Part shown: positions 60,501-64,000 of the stretch, in pieces
Layout of the letters: every line of letters starts with the position of its first letter
Numbering within the stretch: the first letter of the stretch is position 1
NCBI GenBank assembly: GCA_021292105.1
Contig: CM037871.1
Coordinates: 14,176,196 to 14,240,195 of the forward strand
Source of the DNA: Anadara kagoshimensis
Taxonomy: Eukaryota > Mollusca > Bivalvia > Arcoida > Arcidae
Direction: 5' to 3'
Length of the DNA stretch: 64,000 bases
Position numbers and translations under genes: made by a program
Notes under the pieces: generated by a model
Databases searched by the model: none
Seen by the model: only the letters and a program-made list of their open reading frames with translations
Told to the model about the DNA's origin: nothing

Positions 60501-61157
60501 GGTTAAAAAATTCAAAACTGATCTTGGTTTTCATCATTTTTGGAATCGGCATCTTCGTATTGTGTTAAATAAATCATGTTACCATTTTTTACCAAAATTT
60601 CTCAACCCAAGTAACATTTTTTTGCATTGTAAGAAAAAACCATTTATTTTAGCCGCCATTTTGTTTTTTGAAATTATGGGTTCAAAAACTCAAAAATGAG
60701 CTTGGTATCTGCGTTTTTTAATTCGCCATCCTATAATAATGTTAAAAAAATCGTGTTACTTACTTTTACCAAAATTTGTCAACCCAAGTAACATTGTTTG
60801 CATTAGTACACCATTAATTTTAACCGCCATTTTGTTTTTGGAATTATGGGTTCAAAAACTCAAAATTGACCTTGGTATCCGCACTTTATTAATTTCAGCA
60901 CCCTCGAATTATGTTAAATAAATCATGTTACCAACTTTTACTAAAATTTGTCACCCCAAGTAAGATTTTTTGCATCGGTACACCAATAATTTTAGTCGCC
61001 ATTTTGTTTTTAGGATTATGGGTTTAAAAACTCAAAATTGAGCTTGGTATCCGCCATTTTTGAATTCAGCACCCTCGAATTATGTTAGAAAAGCATGTTA
61101 CCAACTTTTACTAAAAAATGCCGCTTCAAGTCACAATTTCTGAATTTGTTCCTAGTC
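57504..61157 (+). mobile_element. Tetramer unit 4: 3654 bp
   Basis: Same junction with unit 3. It has the CCCCAGTC variant of unit 1 rather than that of units 2 and 3. It ends GTTCCTAGTC and is followed by TA (61158-61159), matching the TA before unit 1. Confidence 0.92.
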
Positions 61158-61159
61158 TA

Positions 61160-61500
61160 TAATTAAAATTTTGATCATTCGGGTCTTTATACGAAATGAA
61201 AGGTAAAGCAGACAGGTCAAAGTTGTTTACTTATACTGGCCTGTCAGCATACACTAGTACTATAGACTTGCTAATGAAATGCGTGTTTAAAATTTACCAC
61301 AAAGCAAATTTTTAATAAGACACGGCAGTGTAATAGAAATAAAAGTTAAAATGCCCGATTTAAATTTATGTTGTATAGAAACAATTTTACGAACAGACAT
61401 TTAAGTTGAACAAATCCTATAAAAATGAACGTACCAATAATTTGAAGCCAAAAGAAAAACAGAAAGGAGATAACTATGAATTAGATAAAAAACAAATAAA
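61160..61500. other. Intron 1 sequence, nothing recognised
   Basis: AT-rich DNA between the tetramer and the first coding exon of gene B. Confidence 0.5.
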
Positions 61501-61507
61501 AACAAAC

Positions 61508-61571
61508 CTGTCGTTGGAAGGTGAAGCAGGGCAAGTCCAAAGACAAACGACACGGAATATGGAGAACACAT
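61508..61571 (-). CDS. Gene B exon 1: signal peptide
   Basis: The ATG at 61571-61569 opens 21 codons that end at CGACAG|GTTTGT in phase 1. The peptide has a short polar start (MCSPYS) and a hydrophobic core (VSFVFGLALLHL), a good secretory signal; cleavage is likely near residues 21-23. The phase-1 G joins TT of exon 2 to give Val22. This start was chosen because it alone gives a signal sequence in the frame required by exon 2. The exon overlaps one unit of a 65-bp tandem duplication. Confidence 0.78.
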
Positions 61572-61665
61572 AGTCAGCCATTTACACTTGTCAACATTAG
61601 TCCAAGGAAAAACGGTACAGAATATAGAGGATATATGTAGTCAGTCTTTAACTCTTGTCAACAAG
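61535..61665 (-). repeat. 65-bp tandem duplication over the gene B start
   Basis: Two units, 61535-61599 and 61600-61665, align from 'gtccaaagacaaacg' / 'gtccaaggaaaaacg' to 'cacttgtcaac' / 'ctcttgtcaac' with moderate divergence. Only the gene-proximal unit has the ATG; the distal unit has ACA-TAT there and no open signal sequence. Confidence 0.8.
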
Positions 61666-61669
61666 GAAG

Positions 61670-62290
61670 TGTTTATACTCGGGTATTAAATACAAAACCA
61701 GTTATGAAATAACAGGTCAAATTTCAATATGAATTCATTCAAAATCACCCAAGTGCAACACGTCTGGTTAGTTTTTAAGTTTAAAAATAGACCTTCTTTT
61801 CTTTATTATTTATAGTACATTAATAATGCATGCTGACACACTTGTATCTGTCAACATGCTACCGGTAAATAAGTTGTTTTGTTTAGCGAGATATACATCT
61901 TACACTTTATTCGTCAGATCATGTTCAAGTTTCATTTTTTTCTTAACATAGAAGACTTTTACTGAATACTATCATTTTTTTCTTAATTTTTAAGATATCA
62001 AGAAAATTAGGGTGTCATTTTAAAGATCAGTCAAAGCTTGTTACAGCTATATAATTTAATTTTGTCGATTATTTTACTTGTTTTACCATAAAATTATTGC
62101 CAAAGTTAATCAGATTTAAGATAAGTAAAATCATAGAGGAGGACTGATTGTGAAACTGGAATCAGGGGATGAATACATCGCTTGTCGTTAGCTCGCTACT
62201 AGATCAGTTCATTTGAAACGATTCTCTCTTGCCTGCAATTGTCTAGAAAAATCATTGAAAATTCCGTTCCGGTCCAAAAATATTGCATAT
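61670..62290. other. Upstream flank of gene B, no promoter recognised
   Basis: Expected location of the 5' untranslated region and promoter. No TATA box or initiator could be assigned with confidence. Confidence 0.35.
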
Positions 62291-62297
62291 GTCACTA

Positions 62298-62559
62298 GAA
62301 AGGGGTTTTACCGGAATAATCAGACAAAATCCGGAATCTTTAGATTCCGGAAAATTTACCGTAAAAAATATAGCCTAATTATTCCGGATTTTGACCGATT
62401 ATTCCGGTTTTTGTCTGATCATTCCGGATTTTGACTAATTATTTCGGATTTTGACTTATTATTCCGGATCTTTGTTTTAAGATTCCGGATTTTTCCAAAG
62501 ATTACGAAAAGTGTCTAACTATTCCGGAATTTCGCAATTATTTCGGTAAAAACCCCTTC
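62298..62559. mobile_element. MITE, 262 bp, with ATTCCGGATTTT subrepeats
   Basis: Inverted ends GAAAGGGGTTTTACCGGAAT and GAAGGGGTTTTTACCGAAAT with TA on both sides (62296-62297, 62560-62561). The interior is a run of about nine 'attattccggattttgac' units of 17-20 bp, one or two of them inverted near the left end. Confidence 0.75.
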
Positions 62560-62729
62560 TATTGTGTAACGGGATGTCACAAATCATATGTAGAATCTCA
62601 GAATTTTTTACCATTGGAGTGCGAATGTTTATATTTTTTCCTCTTTATTCGTTATATATTTTACTTAACGTAAACTTACTATTAGCTTTTTTTCGAATAA
62701 ATTCATTCTTCCTTAACTGTCGTGAAGTC

Positions 62730-63345
62730 TCATAATAAATAAGACTTCAGTCTACAAATCCAGGGTATTTCACAGCTTTGAGTTTGAGTACCGCTAAGAC
62801 TACATGCGGGGAAGTGAAATTTCCTTGTCTTTCCTTGGTCTTTAATTTATTGGTTCACCCGTTGTCAGTATATCGTGATTCGGGGAGTGGCACGTTTGTC
62901 TGCTGCGTACTGACTCGGTGAGCTAGCACCAGTTGTATAGAGGGAAATTCCCTTTATACTACTAGCACCGTAAAGTCGATCTGAGCACGCTGGTACACGG
63001 CAGACCATACAACCTACTTTCACTTCACATGGAAAACAAGAACTTGTTCATAGATTAATCCATAATAATTTATACAGTACAGACCTGTCGAAATTTTAAC
63101 ACTGAGCTAATGAAAGTATTCAAAGTTCGGCTGCTGAGTGACTAAAATATGGGTAGCTAGAAGCTGAAAAGGTGTCAAGAGATAGATAGAAGCGACCAAA
63201 AGCTGACGAGCTAATAAAAGGCAGAAATGAGCTGCCGGTTCGGCACCAACTCTTCAGCTGATTGTTAAACTTTCGACAGGTCTGTACTGTAGTTATCGTC
63301 GCGAATAGCTGAAACATTGCAACATTCAACAAACAAATGTATGTC
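62730..63345 (+). mobile_element. tRNA-derived SINE (family 2), split by a MITE
   Basis: Second copy of 4685-5045: 'aagacttcagtctacaaatc', 'catgcggggaagtgaaattt', 'cggggagtggcacgtttgtc', 'tactgactcggtgagctagc', 'tcgcgaatagctgaaa'. It has a local duplication around 62930-62970 (gctagcacc ... actagcacc) and is interrupted at a TA by 63075-63289. Confidence 0.75.
63075..63289. mobile_element. MITE, 215 bp, inside the SINE
   Basis: Inverted ends CAGTACAGACCTGTCGAAA, nearly perfect for about 35 bp, with TA on both sides. The flanking SINE sequence rejoins cleanly, which confirms both boundaries. Confidence 0.9.
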
Positions 63346-63349
63346 TTGA

Positions 63350-63680
63350 ATGTTTTTTTCACTGAAATTTACATGTTGCATATTCAATAATAATATTTCA
63401 ATTGTGGATGTAGAAGTTAAAATTCATTAAACAGTTTTACATTGTTAAAAAATTAATAGAAAATTCTGAAAAATGTATTCATTATTATTTTGGCAAAAGT
63501 TACATTTTATCAAAACATTTTAACATTTAGCAAATCTCTAAATTACCTACACCTTTTGTTTAAAGAAAAGAGGAAAATTTTAGCTAAAAACCTACTTAGT
63601 GTGCCCCTACCGTACTTGCTACAAACTACATGTATATAGAAAAATACCCGGAAATAGTCATAAAATCAACAACAGGTAAT
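63350..63680. other. AT-rich stretch, nothing recognised
   Basis: No coding frame or repeat boundary seen. Confidence 0.45.
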
Positions 63681-63683
63681 ATA

Positions 63684-63866
63684 CAGTACATGCCTGTCGA
63701 ATGTTTAACACTTTAGTGCCGAATCGGCAGTTACATCTCGGCCCCTTGTTGTCTATACTCGGCACCTTTTTGGCAGCTGCTGTCCACAGCTCGACAACTT
63801 TTCGGACGTTCGGCTCCTCGGCACCTTTTCGGCCACTCGATTCCCTGTTAACTGCAGGCATACGTA
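63684..63866. repeat. Probable diverged relative of MITE 63075-63289
   Basis: The left end CAGTACATGCCTGTCGAATG resembles that MITE; the right end (gttaactgcaggcatacgta) is a poor inverted match. The interior is rich in TCGGC blocks, as in its neighbour. Confidence 0.45.
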
Positions 63867-64000
63867 CATTTGTTTATCGCCATATTTTGGAGAGGAAATC
63901 GTGAAAATTATCTAACTCTGGAGTTAGTCAAAGGGATAATATTCGTATTATTATATATAGGTATATATAATAGTGTCAATGAACGCCGAAAAGGAGTCGA

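Larger units (their letters stand above)
42098..61507 (-). other. Gene B intron 1 (19.4 kb)
   Basis: GT at 61507-61506 to AG at 42099-42098. It contains the TTAA-flanked element, retroelement pieces and the 14.6-kb tetrameric transposon array listed separately. These account for most of its length. Confidence 0.8.

Noticed and set aside
49533-60921. Recurring 60- to 83-codon frames in the 3.65-kb units
   Set aside because: They lie in the AT-rich 170-bp subrepeats, change length with one-base indels between units and have no codon or family signal.
62213-62434. 73-codon frame with FRFRKIYRKK
   Set aside because: It is a translation of the ATTCCGG subrepeats of a MITE.

Overview
The window reads as AT-rich nuclear DNA of a bivalve mollusc; the species cannot be fixed from sequence alone. 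Reasons: spliced genes with GT-AG introns of 1.3 to 19 kb; a HEPN(DZIP3)-nSTAND3-ankyrin gene of a type strongly expanded in bivalves; the dispersed repeat beginning AGCTCACCTG and ending in a small hairpin; tRNA-derived SINEs; and many Tc1/mariner-like elements. Nothing looks bacterial.

Only two host genes can be supported. Gene A (+, 10205-20552, three coding exons, 1077 codons) encodes an N-terminal DZIP3-type HEPN domain, an nSTAND3-like P-loop NTPase whose Walker A motif is split by an intron, and an ankyrin array made of almost identical 99-bp units. The frame stops at 20550, but the same array runs on, interrupted, to about 22930. Gene B (-, 61571 down to 33721, six coding exons, 492 codons, exactly divisible by three with every splice phase agreeing) encodes a type I membrane protein: signal peptide, an eight-cysteine ectodomain, a Ser/Thr stalk, one transmembrane helix, a basic stop-transfer and a 241-residue tail with ten tyrosines, including Grb2-, ITIM- and ITSM-like motifs. 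It looks like an undescribed signalling receptor. Both genes have architectures expected of innate immunity (an intracellular STAND sensor and a surface receptor). A functional link between them is only inferred.

The rest is layered repeats. 1-8400: duplicated TIR elements, an inverted repeat pair, a decayed mariner split by later DNA including a SINE. 8400-10100: a 3' retroelement fragment with a 1271-bp mariner inside it, next to exon 1 of gene A. 11650-17700: intron 2 of gene A, with two Helitron-like repeats, one of them inside a palindromic MITE, and a Tc1 remnant. 23000-33700: SINEs, MITEs, a 155-bp tandem repeat, a 25-bp perfect hairpin and more retroelement tails. 34700-46500: introns of gene B with further copies, including a reverse-transcriptase fragment.

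46548-61157, inside intron 1 of gene B, is the most striking structure: four nearly identical 3.65-kb TIR elements joined exactly end to end, with one TA on each outer side of the 14.6-kb block. Each unit carries a decayed mariner transposase, a piece of retroelement tail and a run of about 170-bp subrepeats that also form its terminal inverted repeats.
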